Virus record (IMG/VR): IMGVR_UViG_3300035670_010555
Location: 105,855-169,854 of that record
Reading direction: 5' to 3' (one strand)
Source of the DNA: a virus
Length of the DNA stretch: 64,000 bases
Position numbers and translations under genes: made by a program
In this document: piece after piece, positions 8,621 through 18,285 of the stretch
How the letters are laid out: every line of letters begins with the position of its first letter
Numbering within the stretch: the stretch's first letter is position 1
Notes under the pieces: model-generated
Seen by the model: only the letters and a program-made list of their open reading frames with translations
Told to the model about the DNA's origin: nothing
Database searches by the model: none

Positions 8621-9898
8621 TTATGGTCTTGGAATTCCCAAATCTCTATAAAGTTGGTCATAATCATCATCGTCATCACCTTCAGAACCTTCTTCTCCTT
8701 TGAAATCATCATACTCACTCTTTGACTGTTGAGCTTGTTTCATGATTTCTTTGAATTTTGCAGTTGCCTTTCTTACTTTCGATTCATCTTCCGAAATTGC
8801 ATTACCAATGATATCTAAAAATTCTTTAGCTTCTGTCTTGTAAAGAATTGAATAAAACCAAGGTACCAATCCTTTGTTTTCATCATCGAACATCTCGTCA
8901 GGTAACGCAAACCTTATTTTTTCTACAATTTCAGGCCCAATTCTAAGTTGCATCGGTTCGTTTGATAAAACGTCCGTCACACCTCTAACTTGTTGAGACA
9001 TTTCAGGGTCTTCAGGTAATCCGTGTCTTGCGATAGATTCCTCTAACCCTTTGATTATTTCGTGACACAAAATTGGGAATATTAAACCTTCCGCAACAAT
9101 TTTTGTATCAGGTTCATCTTCACCTTCTCCACCCTCTTCTTCGTCTTCATCTTTATTTTCTAACTTAACTTTTCCAGCAACACCTCTACCTGTTTGAGAC
9201 ATCATTTCAATCATTTGTTCCATAGAAAAATACATGAAATCATTGATTGACATAATTTTCAAATAAGCAGGGTATAATTGTGGGTCAATTTCATCCAACC
9301 TTTCTTTAATTTCAGGTTTTTGAAAAATATAATGTCCCTTTTTTGCCGCCCCTTGAACAAGAGCGTTAATCATGTTTCTTTTATGAATTTCCAATTCCAT
9401 TACTTCTTCATCGGTCAAATCTTCAACATCAAACGATGGGATTTCAGGGGATTCTTCATCTTCCTTTTTCTTTGGTTTAGTAGCCTGCATTCTGAAATCC
9501 GAAATATTAATAGGTGATCTATTCAATAATGCCTCAATCGTAAACCAATCAGCAGGAACTTGTGTTTCTTCTAAACATGCGTCGATTGCGAGTTGTTCTA
9601 ATTCTTCTCTATGCCGGCCTTCGATTCTTGTTATTCCTGGAACTATACTCATCATTTCTTGAAAAAGCATTCCTTGAACCTGTTGAGAACTAATATCTTG
9701 CACACCAGTCACTTGCTTCAACTTATCTGCAACTTTTCCGAATCTCGAACTTACCAATCTTTGAACATCCGCTGCCCCCTTTTTCATTGCAGGATTAGTT
9801 GCATACAAACTTTCAGGACTTCCCAATTTTCTTTCTAATCTTGGGTCCATTCTTTCGGGTCTATCCCCGTAATTTATTTGTTCTTTAATCTTCGCCAT
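8621..9898 (-). CDS. Conserved structural-block protein of unknown function
   Basis: A 425-residue acidic protein directly upstream of the terminase gene. It has a charged N-terminus, a helical middle and a very acidic, Gly/Asp-rich C-terminus ending in YRDLGIPRP. No motif assigns a role. A virion or packaging function is inferred only from its tight placement (21-nt gap) in the head operon. Confidence 0.65.
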   Translation of the reverse strand: MAKIKEQINYGDRPERMDPRLERKLGSPESLYATNPAMKKGAADVQRLVSSRFGKVADKLKQVTGVQDISSQQVQGMLFQEMMSIVPGITRIEGRHREELEQLAIDACLEETQVPADWFTIEALLNRSPINISDFRMQATKPKKKEDEESPEIPSFDVEDLTDEEVMELEIHKRNMINALVQGAAKKGHYIFQKPEIKERLDEIDPQLYPAYLKIMSINDFMYFSMEQMIEMMSQTGRGVAGKVKLENKDEDEEEGGEGEDEPDTKIVAEGLIFPILCHEIIKGLEESIARHGLPEDPEMSQQVRGVTDVLSNEPMQLRIGPEIVEKIRFALPDEMFDDENKGLVPWFYSILYKTEAKEFLDIIGNAISEDESKVRKATAKFKEIMKQAQQSKSEYDDFKGEEGSEGDDDDDYDQLYRDLGIPRP

Positions 9899-9899
9899 T

Positions 9900-10787
9900 T
9901 TATTTATTCAATAAATTTAAGATAACATCAATCACTTCTTGTTTTGCGTCTTCGGGAGAAATTCTTCCCGCTTTTGGGTCAATTTGTTCTCCCGGTCTTG
10001 GATTTTTTCCTGGATGTGCAGGTCTTGTCCGAGGTTTGGTATCAGGTTTAGTAATTGGTTTAGTCGGTGCAGTTGTTGGTTCTGCGGCTTTAGGGTCTAT
10101 TTGTTCTCCTGGTCTTGGATTTTTTCCTGGATGTGCAGGTCTTGTCCGAGGTTTGGTATCTGGTTTAGTTGTAGGTTTTACAGGCGCCGTCAGAGGCGAA
10201 TTTGCTTCTGAAAGATATTTCAATAAGTCACCTTTGGTAATTCTCGGAGGTAAGTTTCTTTCCACGATTTTTGTAATTTCTGATTCTATAAACAAAGATA
10301 CAGGATTTTTTCCTTCTTCCAACTGTTTTTTTACAGATTTTACACATCTTTCAAACTTTCTTGTTTTCTTCGGTCCAAGTTGTGCGTGGCAAATTGCCCA
10401 AGGATTTTTTTCTTGTTCCTCACTCATTCCCATCATTTTTCTATTATCGTCCGAATCATCGTCCATTCCATCAGGAGCCATATCGTTTGCGTCGTGTGGA
10501 GCGTCTTGTCCTGTCAAACTTTGTAAAGCATCAGCCCCCAAAGCGTTTTTATCATCCACGTCATCAGTCTCGGTTTCTTTCATTTCACCGTCCTTTTCAT
10601 AAACCTCAAAAGGTTTTTTCTGACTTTTTAGAGTATTGATAGTCCCCGCATCATCTTTAGACACCATTGTGACTTCATTAACAAGTTTGGAGTGTAAGAT
10701 ACTGATTTGAGATTCTGTTAGTTTACCAACAGTTTTCGCAGATAATCCTTTTTCAATTAATTCGAGGGCTTTTTTATTAATTTTCAT
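9900..10787 (-). CDS. Protein with repeated Pro/Lys-rich linker
   Basis: A 295-residue protein with a helical N-terminus (KALELIEKGLSAKTV), an acidic middle with a small CHAQLG...KTRKFERCV segment, and a C-terminal region made of two near-identical 39-residue Pro/Lys/Arg-rich units ending in GKNPRPGEQIDPKA. Such linkers usually connect domains in virion proteins. It overlaps the upstream gene by 11 nt, indicating coupling. No known domain recognised. Confidence 0.6.
   Translation of the reverse strand: MKINKKALELIEKGLSAKTVGKLTESQISILHSKLVNEVTMVSKDDAGTINTLKSQKKPFEVYEKDGEMKETETDDVDDKNALGADALQSLTGQDAPHDANDMAPDGMDDDSDDNRKMMGMSEEQEKNPWAICHAQLGPKKTRKFERCVKSVKKQLEEGKNPVSLFIESEITKIVERNLPPRITKGDLLKYLSEANSPLTAPVKPTTKPDTKPRTRPAHPGKNPRPGEQIDPKAAEPTTAPTKPITKPDTKPRTRPAHPGKNPRPGEQIDPKAGRISPEDAKQEVIDVILNLLNK
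9976..10168 (-). repeat. 117-bp spaced direct repeat encoding the Pro-rich linker
   Basis: Two copies (9976-10051 and 10093-10168) of a roughly 76-bp sequence recur with a 117-bp (39-codon) period and only about three differences. The near identity at silent sites indicates recent duplication or gene conversion. Confidence 0.8.
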
Positions 10788-11172
10788 AAACTACTTTTTT
10801 TTCGAATTCTAATATCAAATCTCTTTCGTAGAGTTTGTCTTTTATTTGTTGTTCGGTCATTCCAAATCTGAAAACCATTCTTTTATGATTTTCATGTTCT
10901 TCGATTTCCCAGGCTAATGCAACCACATCGTCGATTGCATCTTCCATACAAAAAAAATCGGAGTTCTGAATCAATTCCAATTTTACATCAGTATTTCTCA
11001 GAACTCCTACCTTTTTAATATGATGTAATTCTGGAGGCCCAGGATAACCATTAGATGGTCTACTTTCCCAAGAATCTCCCCAAACATCAAGACTATCAGA
11101 GAAAATGAATTCGTAAAGATTGTCTCCCTTATAATTGGGACCTAAACCATTTACGTATATCAAATAACTCAT
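10777..11172 (-). CDS. Conserved hypothetical phage protein
   Basis: A 131-residue protein starting MSYLIYVNGLGPNYKGDNLYEFIFSD-like. It is rich in aromatic and acidic residues and contains a WGDSWESRP motif followed by a PPELHHIKKVGVL segment. It overlaps both neighbours (4 nt with the gene at 11169, 11 nt with the gene at 10787), so the three are translationally coupled. I do not recognise a functional family. Confidence 0.65.
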   Translation of the reverse strand: MSYLIYVNGLGPNYKGDNLYEFIFSDSLDVWGDSWESRPSNGYPGPPELHHIKKVGVLRNTDVKLELIQNSDFFCMEDAIDDVVALAWEIEEHENHKRMVFRFGMTEQQIKDKLYERDLILEFEKKVVYEN

Positions 11173-12374
11173 ACTAATAATCCTTCAGGTGATATTTTTA
11201 CTTGTTTTCCTTTATTTTCAAATACTAAGTTTTTCTTATTTGTTACTCCAACAATTTTTGCTGAAGAATTTTCTTCTAAGAATTTTTTAGCAGATAATTC
11301 TTGTTCAATAGTTTCACTTAATTTTACAACTTCTTTCATTTGTTTTCTAACTTCAGAAGTTGATGTACTTTTTTCCTTACTTTCAAGAATTTCTTTTTTC
11401 GTAATTTCAAAATATTTAGAAATTACTTTTTCAATTTTGGATTCTCCAAAAATACTATCGATGATGGCACCATTTCCATATCCGCCTTCTTCCATTTCAT
11501 ATCCCTCAACAGGAACGTCCATATCAGCTTGAATGTCTTCAACTTCACTATCATCAGTCATATCTAATCCATCCATGTCATCACCACCCAAATCTTCAGA
11601 TTCTTCATCAAATTTAGACAGTATATCTTCTCTATCCTCTTCAGATAATGACTTAAGGTCTAATGAAGATAATACCATGTTAATAACATACTTTATATCC
11701 TCAGAAGTCATTGGTTCACGACTATCTAAAGTTCTAATTTTTTGAGTCAGTTTTCCAGTTAACTTTTGAATTGTTTTGAAAGATACCTGTTCTTCTTCTC
11801 CAGGAGTTTCAACATCCATAGATATGTCAGTATCGACTTCTCCTTCAGGACCCATGTCTTCCATACCCATATCGATATTCAACTCATCTTCTCCCGCTGG
11901 CATTTCATCACTTGGAGATGCTGGCAAAGATGGTGCAGGAACTGCTGGTGGTGTTGCAGGTACATCAGATGCTGGCATTGGTTCTGCTGCTGGTTTAGGA
12001 GTTTTTAACGTGAATCTTTTTTGTTCTCCGTATAAAGAAACTTCCTCTTCGTTTTCATTGATTCTGTTCAACTCTCCAGCGACTAAATTTAATCTTTTGA
12101 ATGCCTGAGAATATGAAGAATAGTATTTTCTATTTTTCATTGGCTCAATATAATCAGTCTCAGATTCTGAAATGGTTTTCTTGATGATATAACCCTGTCT
12201 TTCTTTAACTATCTCATATTGGTTACCATCCGCTAAAGAAATAGAGTATTCACTTCTCGCGGTCTCATTAATATTAGATGGAATTACTTCGTTAAAACGA
12301 GCAATTTCCATAATTCTTTTTATTTTATCTTGTCCAGTTAATTTTTCACTGCCAAGTGGTTTCAAATCTCCCAT
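11169..12374 (-). CDS. Acidic virion-associated protein with Ala/Pro linker
   Basis: A 401-residue protein. It has an N-terminal alpha/beta part (to about residue 125), an Ala/Pro/Ser-rich linker (about 130-165), a very acidic stretch, two helical segments, and a C-terminal piece of beta character (NKKNLVFENKGKQVKISPEG). The layout resembles the scaffold-like and 41-kb acidic proteins in this window, suggesting a shared virion role. This is inference from composition and operon position. Confidence 0.6.
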   Translation of the reverse strand: MGDLKPLGSEKLTGQDKIKRIMEIARFNEVIPSNINETARSEYSISLADGNQYEIVKERQGYIIKKTISESETDYIEPMKNRKYYSSYSQAFKRLNLVAGELNRINENEEEVSLYGEQKRFTLKTPKPAAEPMPASDVPATPPAVPAPSLPASPSDEMPAGEDELNIDMGMEDMGPEGEVDTDISMDVETPGEEEQVSFKTIQKLTGKLTQKIRTLDSREPMTSEDIKYVINMVLSSLDLKSLSEEDREDILSKFDEESEDLGGDDMDGLDMTDDSEVEDIQADMDVPVEGYEMEEGGYGNGAIIDSIFGESKIEKVISKYFEITKKEILESKEKSTSTSEVRKQMKEVVKLSETIEQELSAKKFLEENSSAKIVGVTNKKNLVFENKGKQVKISPEGLLV

Positions 12375-12403
12375 ATTACGATTTATTTATATTTTTTGTT
12401 TTT

Positions 12404-13651
12404 TTAATTATTTAATCCTTGAAATCCTCCTAAAGATATTGCATTTAATTGAACTATTGTTACATTCCCATTTTCATCTGTCATTTCTTGGTATGGAACA
12501 GTTGAACCAGCTGGAGCGGTTCCTCCACTAAATGACCCTAACATATCAATAGTATATTGGTATTGTTGATTAACCTCAATAGTATAATCAGGTGTCACAC
12601 TCGGAGTAGGTGTTGCGGTTGGAGTTGATGCCGGAGTCCCCGTTGGTGTCGGAGTTGACCCTGCAGTGCCTGTTGGTGATGCGGTAATACTCGGTGTTGG
12701 TGAATTAGTTGCAGTATTTGTTGGAGTTGACGTTTGAGTTGTAGTCACACTTGGTGTTGGAGTGGTGGTTGAAGTTGTTGTATTAGTAGGTGTTTGAGTT
12801 TGTGTCGCAGTATTAGTAGGTGTTTGAGTTGTGGTTGGTGTTGGTGTTACTTCCGCAGTTCCTGTTTGAGTTGGTGTCGGTGTTTGTGTAGATGTTGTAG
12901 TCGGAGTTGGAGTATTAGAGGCGGTAGGCGTTGGAGTAATGTCTCCAAGACACTCAACACAAGTATTCCATGGTCCGTTGAAAATAGTAACAGTTGCTGC
13001 TAATGGAGTTTCAATTCCGTTAACAACAGTATAACATTGATGACTACCATCCGGTAATGATAAGTCATATATTTTATCATTTATTAAACTACCTATAAAC
13101 TTGGCATAAAACGCATCTCCTCCTGAACATGGTGTTATAATATAATATGTAAACGGTAGTGGAGATTTCGTTGGTGTAACCGTATTAGTCGGTGTAACTG
13201 TAGGTGTGGATGTGTTTGTTGCCGTTACAGTCGCAGTTGGGGTATTAGTTGCGGTATTCGTCGGAGTTGCAGTATTTGTTGGTGTCACAGTTGGAGTTGC
13301 GGTATTCGTTGCGGTTTGAGTATTTGTTGGTGTATGAGTATTAGTCGGAGTCGCGGTATTTGTTGGAGTTATAGTATTTGTTGGAGTTTGTGTTGGTGTT
13401 GCGGTATTAGATGCGGTAGGAGTTGGAGTAACATCTCCAAGACACTCAATACAATTATCCCATGGCCCATTAAATATTGTTGCAGTCGCGGCTAAAGGAG
13501 TGTCAAAACCAGGTCCAATAGAATAACATCCGTTAGAACCTCCTCCGATGATAAGGTCGTAGATTTTACCTACAATGAGATTTTCTTCCGACTTTATGTA
13601 TAAAGTATTAGAAGAATTACAAGAAGACGCAATATAATAATTAAAAGCCAT
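12404..13651 (-). CDS. Virion surface or fibre-like protein with Thr/Pro repeats
   Basis: A 415-residue protein made of two copies of a small Cys-containing domain (residues about 3-75 and 167-240, each ending near FNGPW-NC-ECLGD), each followed by a long Thr/Pro/Asn/Ala repeat (TPTNTATPT type). A C-terminal beta region completes it. The repeat is mucin-like and could be glycosylated. A related Thr/Pro stretch occurs in the protein at 61386, so both may be exposed on the virion. A TATTTAT box lies 14 nt upstream. Confidence 0.65.
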   Translation of the reverse strand: MAFNYYIASSCNSSNTLYIKSEENLIVGKIYDLIIGGGSNGCYSIGPGFDTPLAATATIFNGPWDNCIECLGDVTPTPTASNTATPTQTPTNTITPTNTATPTNTHTPTNTQTATNTATPTVTPTNTATPTNTATNTPTATVTATNTSTPTVTPTNTVTPTKSPLPFTYYIITPCSGGDAFYAKFIGSLINDKIYDLSLPDGSHQCYTVVNGIETPLAATVTIFNGPWNTCVECLGDITPTPTASNTPTPTTTSTQTPTPTQTGTAEVTPTPTTTQTPTNTATQTQTPTNTTTSTTTPTPSVTTTQTSTPTNTATNSPTPSITASPTGTAGSTPTPTGTPASTPTATPTPSVTPDYTIEVNQQYQYTIDMLGSFSGGTAPAGSTVPYQEMTDENGNVTIVQLNAISLGGFQGLNN

Positions 13652-13665
13652 TTAATTTTTTCTTT

Positions 13666-13672
13666 ATAAATA
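13666..13672 (-). promoter_or_regulatory. TATTTAT box
   Basis: The minus strand reads TATTTAT 14 nt before the start of the Thr/Pro-repeat protein gene. Confidence 0.35.
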
Positions 13673-13704
13673 TATGGTTATTCACATTTATTAAGGTGTA
13701 AGTA

Positions 13705-14448
13705 TCAGTCTTCCAATTTTCTCTCAATAGAAAGTTCTTTATCGAGAGCTTTATTTGACATATCAAACAATCTTTCAATGTGACCTGATCTTCTTAAAAA
13801 CTTAAAAACCAAGTTTTCATATGAAAGTTCACCCTCTTTTTCCAACCCTGATTTTCTATAATTTTTCAATTTTTCTTTAATCGAATCTATCAACTTAATA
13901 TCATCTTCCGAACTTTCAGATTCAATTACTTTATCAATTTTTTCAGTCCAATTTTTGATTTTCTTTTCCAAAACTGATTTATCAATTTCATTTTCTAACT
14001 GTTTAGGTTTTGTTACCCACTCATCATTCATCACTGAATAAACACCTGTTGCGAAATGTGGCTCTTCATTATCTTGTGCATATAATTCAACATCATATCC
14101 AAATATTTTAATGTCGTGTTTGTCGTTGAATACTTGTTTCTTTAGATTATATAATTCTTTATACAATGTTGCTTCGTCTTCGAATTGTTGTAAATCTACT
14201 AAAATGTGCAAATCAAAATCAGAATATTCTGACCAATTAAAATTTGCCAACGAACCAGTCAAAACGATATCTTCAACAAAAACCTCTTCACCAAGATAAT
14301 CGATGAATTTTTCAGCAATCTTCAATAAAGCGTTTTTCACCTTAGGAACCATTGTTGCTTTCTGTGGGTTCTCAGGATTCTCCCAAATTTTTGGATTGAG
14401 AGTTTCTTGTACTGAAAAACTATTAAGGATTTTTTGAAAATTATTCAT
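13705..14448 (-). CDS. Nucleotidyltransferase-fold protein
   Basis: A 247-residue protein with the Pol-beta superfamily signature GS (residues 65-66) followed at the expected distance by DFD (77-79), and a further acidic strand with VELYA near 125. The family transfers nucleotides to protein, RNA or small molecules. Similar genes of unknown substrate occur in T4-like phages. The C-terminal half is helical and charged. A TATTTAT box lies only 4 nt before the ATG. The substrate cannot be told from sequence. Confidence 0.7.
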   Translation of the reverse strand: MNNFQKILNSFSVQETLNPKIWENPENPQKATMVPKVKNALLKIAEKFIDYLGEEVFVEDIVLTGSLANFNWSEYSDFDLHILVDLQQFEDEATLYKELYNLKKQVFNDKHDIKIFGYDVELYAQDNEEPHFATGVYSVMNDEWVTKPKQLENEIDKSVLEKKIKNWTEKIDKVIESESSEDDIKLIDSIKEKLKNYRKSGLEKEGELSYENLVFKFLRRSGHIERLFDMSNKALDKELSIERKLED

Positions 14449-14459
14449 CTAGATAAATA

Positions 14460-14702
14460 CTATAATTTCTTATACTTGAATGTCTTTGATATGTCCGTAG
14501 TAAAAAATTTTCCTTGCGACTCCGACATTCTGAATTTTGTATACACTTGGTGAGGGACATCATCATACTCATATTTGAACCCGTTATTAAATTCTACTAC
14601 AAGTTTTTTCGTTTCCGTGTCGTATTCTGTTTTTTTAATGTTGGAAGATTTTATTTCATTAATAATCTTCGTCCCCTGAATCTCTTCTTTCAGTATTGCC
14701 AT
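14460..14702 (-). CDS. KTSC-domain protein
   Basis: An 80-residue protein whose C-terminal half (VVEFNNGFKYEYDDVP followed by SQGKFFTTDI) matches the KTSC domain, a small beta fold named after Lys-Thr-Ser-Cys proteins and often found next to RNA-processing or lysyl-tRNA synthetase-related genes. It overlaps the upstream gene by 44 nt. The role is unknown. Confidence 0.65.
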   Translation of the reverse strand: MAILKEEIQGTKIINEIKSSNIKKTEYDTETKKLVVEFNNGFKYEYDDVPHQVYTKFRMSESQGKFFTTDISKTFKYKKL

Positions 14703-14991
14703 CTTTAAGTGGGGTTAATTCGTTTATTTTTAATAGTTGCGGCATAATAAAATCCGCGATTTCGTCTCTAGTCGCATCAAAACCATAATTCTGAATAAAT
14801 CTAACCACTTCGTTAAATTCATTATTAAACTTTTCTTGTAGACTCATCATCTTAAAAGTGTATGTTGGGGGATTGTCTAGTTCTGATTCACTAAATCCCA
14901 TCTCCTGTAAATGTTGTCTCAATCTTAAATAAATGTCCAAGAGATCTCTTAAATGAGAAGAATGAGTTAGATATTTTTCAAAAGGTTTCAT
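14659..14991 (-). CDS. Hypothetical helical protein
   Basis: The start is placed at the ATG at 14991 (MKPFEKYL) because the longer frame only adds a hydrophobic stretch translated from an AT-rich spacer. The 110 residues are helical and charged. The end overlaps the KTSC gene by 44 nt. No family recognised. Confidence 0.5.
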   Translation of the reverse strand: MKPFEKYLTHSSHLRDLLDIYLRLRQHLQEMGFSESELDNPPTYTFKMMSLQEKFNNEFNEVVRFIQNYGFDATRDEIADFIMPQLLKINELTPLKDGNTERRDSGDEDY

Positions 14992-15035
14992 AAATATAAA
15001 TATTATAAAAATTTTTTGTATATAAAGTACCGCAA

Positions 15036-15068
15036 AAATAAAAAACCCCCACATTTGTGTGAGGGTTT
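15036..15068 (-). terminator. Rho-independent terminator
   Basis: Stem AAACCC-CACA / TGTG-GGGTTT with loop TTTG, followed on the minus strand by a T-rich run. It lies 5 nt downstream of the UVR-motif gene. Confidence 0.7.
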
Positions 15069-15072
15069 ATGA

Positions 15073-15444
15073 TTACTTCAACTTCTTGAGTTGGTCTCGG
15101 ATTTCAATCGATTTTTCAAAATTTTGTTCTTCGATTGATTTTTTAAGTTCCTCTTCAAGTTTGTCGATTTCCTTTTGGTTAGATTCCAATTTCTTGATTT
15201 GGTCTCTTAGTTCAACCGCCCTTTCAAAATCTTCATTTTCGATTGCAATTTCAAGTTGTTGTTTCAAATTTTTTGAAGTTGGGTTTGTTTTAGTGTTGTC
15301 GTAGTAATACGTAGTTATTTTCATTGTCCCATCTTCTGAAACTTTAGTTTGAGTTTTCCACTCACCGTTATTTGGGGTTAATTGTGTGAACATTTCATCG
15401 AATGCTCTAAAGATGTCATTATAAGATCTTCTGTTACCAAACAT
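15073..15444 (-). CDS. UVR-motif protein, McsA-like Clp partner candidate
   Basis: The 123-residue protein has two UVR motifs in its C-terminal half: residues about 60-87 (NEDFERAVELRDQIKKLE) and 95-122 (EQNFEKSIEIRDQLKKLK). UVR motifs mediate protein contacts in UvrB/UvrC and in McsA, an activator or adaptor of ClpC. The gene is divergent from, and next to, a phage Clp ATPase whose middle domain has a similar helix. This supports a partner role, which remains inference. It lacks the Cys-rich zinc repeats of McsA. Confidence 0.6.
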   Translation of the reverse strand: MFGNRRSYNDIFRAFDEMFTQLTPNNGEWKTQTKVSEDGTMKITTYYYDNTKTNPTSKNLKQQLEIAIENEDFERAVELRDQIKKLESNQKEIDKLEEELKKSIEEQNFEKSIEIRDQLKKLK

Positions 15445-15573
15445 AATTTTAATTTTTTGTTTTAAGTTTATTTGTTATCTTTGTATTCAAGATTGGTGCC
15501 GACCATAATAATATGACAATCTGTCAGAAAAACAAAGTTTTTTTACTTTTTTTATGACAACTTGTCTTTTTAT

Positions 15574-15604
15574 TTGGAAAAGAATAAATTTTGATATTAC
15601 TTTG
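15574..15604 (+). promoter_or_regulatory. Promoter of the Clp ATPase gene
   Basis: TTG at 15574-15576, a 20-nt spacer, then TTACTTTG at 15597-15604, one base off the Bacteroidota -7 consensus TAnnTTTG. The ATG follows 17 nt later. Confidence 0.45.
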
Positions 15605-15621
15605 TAAAAACTAAAAAACGT

Positions 15622-17634
15622 ATGAACGACTTAATGGACGACGAAGACAAAATGATGAGTAAAAAACAGAAGTCAGGAGATACCTCGACACCTGTGCTAG
15701 ACAATTTCAGTAGAGACTTGAATAAACTTGCAGAGGCGGGTAAATTGGACCCTGTCATCGGAAGAGACCGAGAGATTCTACGAATCGCTCAAATTCTTTC
15801 CCGAAGAAAGAAAAATAACCCAATTATTCTTGGTGAACCTGGTTGTGGTAAGACCGCAATCGTTGAAGGTTTGGCAATGAAAATTGTTAATGGTGATTGT
15901 CCTCGTAATCTCTTGGATAAGAGATTGGTTAACCTTGACCTAACTTCAGTTGTTGCCGGTACAAAGTATCGTGGACAATTTGAAGAAAGAATGAAGGTTA
16001 TCATTGAAGAACTTCAAGCTAATCCTAACATCATCGTATTCATTGATGAGATTCATACGTTGGTTGGTTCAGGTAATTCCTCAGGTTCGATGGATGGTTC
16101 CAACATTTTCAAACCAGCATTGGCACGTGGTGAACTACAAGTAATCGGTGCAACCACTTTGGATGAATTCAGAAAGAACATCGAAAAAGATGGGGCATTG
16201 GAACGTAGATTCCAAAAAGTCATTGTTGACCCATCTACAGTGACTGAGACAATCCAAATTTTGAAAAATGTTCGGGACAAATACGAAACATATCACAAAG
16301 TGACTTATTCCGATGAAGTCATTGAAACTTGTGTTAAGTTGGCGGATAGATATATCACCGACCGTGAATTCCCTGACAAAGCATTCGACATCTTGGATGA
16401 AGTTGGAGCTAGAATGCAAACCGAACTTAAGGTTCCCGAAGCAATCGAAGAGTTGAAGCGTAAGGCTGCAGAGCTGAAACAACAGAAGTTGGATGTAGTT
16501 AAAAAACAGAATTACGAACAAGCGGCACAACTCAGAGACAAGGAAAAAAAGTTGTTGGACAAATTGGAACAAGAAAAACAAAAGTTCGAGGAACAAATGT
16601 CCAAAGACAAACAAAAGGTCGGAATGGATGATGTTTATGATGTTGTTTCAAACATGACTAAAATCCCTGTTAACAAAATGTCTACAGATGATACCAAAGC
16701 GTTGTTGAACTTAGATAAACACATTGTTGGAACTGTCATTGGTCAGGATGCTGCGGTCATCAAGGTTGCAAAATCTATCAAGAGAAACCGACTTGGTATC
16801 AAAGATCCAAATCGTCCGATTGGTTCATTCGTTTTCTTGGGTTCAACTGGTGTTGGTAAAACTCACCTTGCAAAACAACTTGCAAAAGAAATGTTTGGAA
16901 GTGAGGACGCACTAATCCGTGTGGATATGTCTGAGTACCAAGAGAAACACACCGTATCCAAATTAGTTGGAGCTCCTCCAGGCTATGTTGGATATGAAGA
17001 AGGTGGGTTGTTGACTGAGAAAGTTAAGAACAAACCTTACTCTGTTATCTTGTTCGATGAGGTTGAGAAAGCTCACAAGGACGTATTCACGGTGTTACTA
17101 CAAATCTTGGACGATGGTCACGTTACAGATAGTTTGGGTAGAAAGATTAATTTCAAAAACACTTTGATTATCTTAACATCAAATCTTGGAGTTAAAAAAC
17201 TACAGGACTTCGGGACTGGTATTGGATTCTCAAATAATACCTATAGTAACGAAGAAGCGAAGAAAGATATCTTGATGAAAGAAATGAAAAATTTCTTTTC
17301 TCCTGAGTTTATTAATCGTATCGATGACACCATCGTTTTCAATTCTCTATCTCAAGAGGATATCAAGAAAATCACTGACATCGAACTTAAGAAGTTGATG
17401 AATCGTCTTGACGAAATGAAGTATAAGATTACTTATGATGAATCACTTTTGAATTACCTATCAAAAATCGGATATGATGAGGTATACGGTGCAAGACCAC
17501 TCAAGAGAGCGATTCAGGATAAAGTTGAAGACTTATTATCTGAAGAAGTTCTGACCGACAAAATTATCGTAGGAAAAACCTACGTGATTAAAGTCGAAGA
17601 TGAAGTAGTCAAAGTAGTCAAGAAAGGTCGGTAA
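15622..17634 (+). CDS. Clp-type AAA+ ATPase (ClpA/ClpC-like, no N domain)
   Basis: A 670-residue two-ring unfoldase. D1 has Walker A GEPGCGKT (71-78) and Walker B IIVFIDE (137-143). A middle helix pair resembles a UVR motif (about 290-325). D2 has Walker A GSTGVGKT (about 409-416) and Walker B VILFDE. An IGF tripeptide near residue 534 sits where the ClpP-docking loop of ClpA/ClpC is found, so pairing with the phage ClpP at 37.7 kb is likely. The usual 150-residue Clp N domain is missing and replaced by about 25 charged residues. Substrate choice may thus depend on other adaptors such as the UVR protein next door. Confidence 0.9.
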   Translation: MNDLMDDEDKMMSKKQKSGDTSTPVLDNFSRDLNKLAEAGKLDPVIGRDREILRIAQILSRRKKNNPIILGEPGCGKTAIVEGLAMKIVNGDCPRNLLDKRLVNLDLTSVVAGTKYRGQFEERMKVIIEELQANPNIIVFIDEIHTLVGSGNSSGSMDGSNIFKPALARGELQVIGATTLDEFRKNIEKDGALERRFQKVIVDPSTVTETIQILKNVRDKYETYHKVTYSDEVIETCVKLADRYITDREFPDKAFDILDEVGARMQTELKVPEAIEELKRKAAELKQQKLDVVKKQNYEQAAQLRDKEKKLLDKLEQEKQKFEEQMSKDKQKVGMDDVYDVVSNMTKIPVNKMSTDDTKALLNLDKHIVGTVIGQDAAVIKVAKSIKRNRLGIKDPNRPIGSFVFLGSTGVGKTHLAKQLAKEMFGSEDALIRVDMSEYQEKHTVSKLVGAPPGYVGYEEGGLLTEKVKNKPYSVILFDEVEKAHKDVFTVLLQILDDGHVTDSLGRKINFKNTLIILTSNLGVKKLQDFGTGIGFSNNTYSNEEAKKDILMKEMKNFFSPEFINRIDDTIVFNSLSQEDIKKITDIELKKLMNRLDEMKYKITYDESLLNYLSKIGYDEVYGARPLKRAIQDKVEDLLSEEVLTDKIIVGKTYVIKVEDEVVKVVKKGR

Positions 17635-17637
17635 ATT

Positions 17638-17664
17638 AAAAAGGGGAGAAATCCCCTTTTTTTT
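17638..17664 (+). terminator. Rho-independent terminator after the Clp ATPase
   Basis: Stem AAAGGGGA / TCCCCTTT followed by eight T, directly after the stop codon. Confidence 0.85.
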
Positions 17665-17665
17665 A

Positions 17666-17672
17666 TATTTAT
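17666..17672 (+). promoter_or_regulatory. TATTTAT box
   Basis: TATTTAT lies between the terminator and the ATG at 17677, only 4 nt before the start codon. Transcription from it would give a very short leader. Confidence 0.4.
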
Positions 17673-17676
17673 AATC

Positions 17677-18285
17677 ATGAGTAATTTCTCCCGACTGTTA
17701 GACAAATTCAAAAATTCATTTCCAGAAGATTTACAATCAAAAGTTGATGTAATTGAAAATTACGTGGCAAACTACATCCAAGAAAATAACATCAATGTAA
17801 AATTTTTGAATTCTTGTAATGCGGGATTCAAAGGAGTTAGAACAAGAGACCAAATTATTATTTGTTCTCCTTTTGGTATGGAAACCATAGGGGATTTTTT
17901 ATATACCATATTTCACGAAATTAGGCATGAACAGCAGATTAGAGATTTGAAAATGTTAAATCCTTTAACGGATTTTGATTTAGAGGATTTCGAGGCTCTT
18001 TACGAACAATACTGGAATATGGAGTTGGATGCCGACAAATTCGCAAAAGAAATGGTGGCAAAACTGGTAATCAAATTGGGGATTCCAATCGACATTGCGA
18101 AAAAATTATTTTCGTTATCACTATACGTTCAGCAATATCCAACCATGTCAAACATGGTTCGTGGAGGGATTCAACAAATTATTAACGACATTAAGAGAAT
18201 AAAAAAATCGGGTGGAGAATATACTGACATTCAAGACCACCCGGTAGTACAAAGACACATAGATAAGTTAGAAGATTTTATTTAA
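17677..18285 (+). CDS. HExxH zinc metalloprotease-like protein
   Basis: A 202-residue protein with HEIRH at residues 80-84 and a downstream NMELDADKFA (114-123) that offers the third zinc ligand, as in ImmA/M48-like gluzincins. No signal peptide or membrane segment, so it would act in the cytosol. It sits between the Clp ATPase and an M20 peptidase, so it may be part of a proteolysis block. It converges on the M20 gene with no gap. Confidence 0.7.
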   Translation: MSNFSRLLDKFKNSFPEDLQSKVDVIENYVANYIQENNINVKFLNSCNAGFKGVRTRDQIIICSPFGMETIGDFLYTIFHEIRHEQQIRDLKMLNPLTDFDLEDFEALYEQYWNMELDADKFAKEMVAKLVIKLGIPIDIAKKLFSLSLYVQQYPTMSNMVRGGIQQIINDIKRIKKSGGEYTDIQDHPVVQRHIDKLEDFI

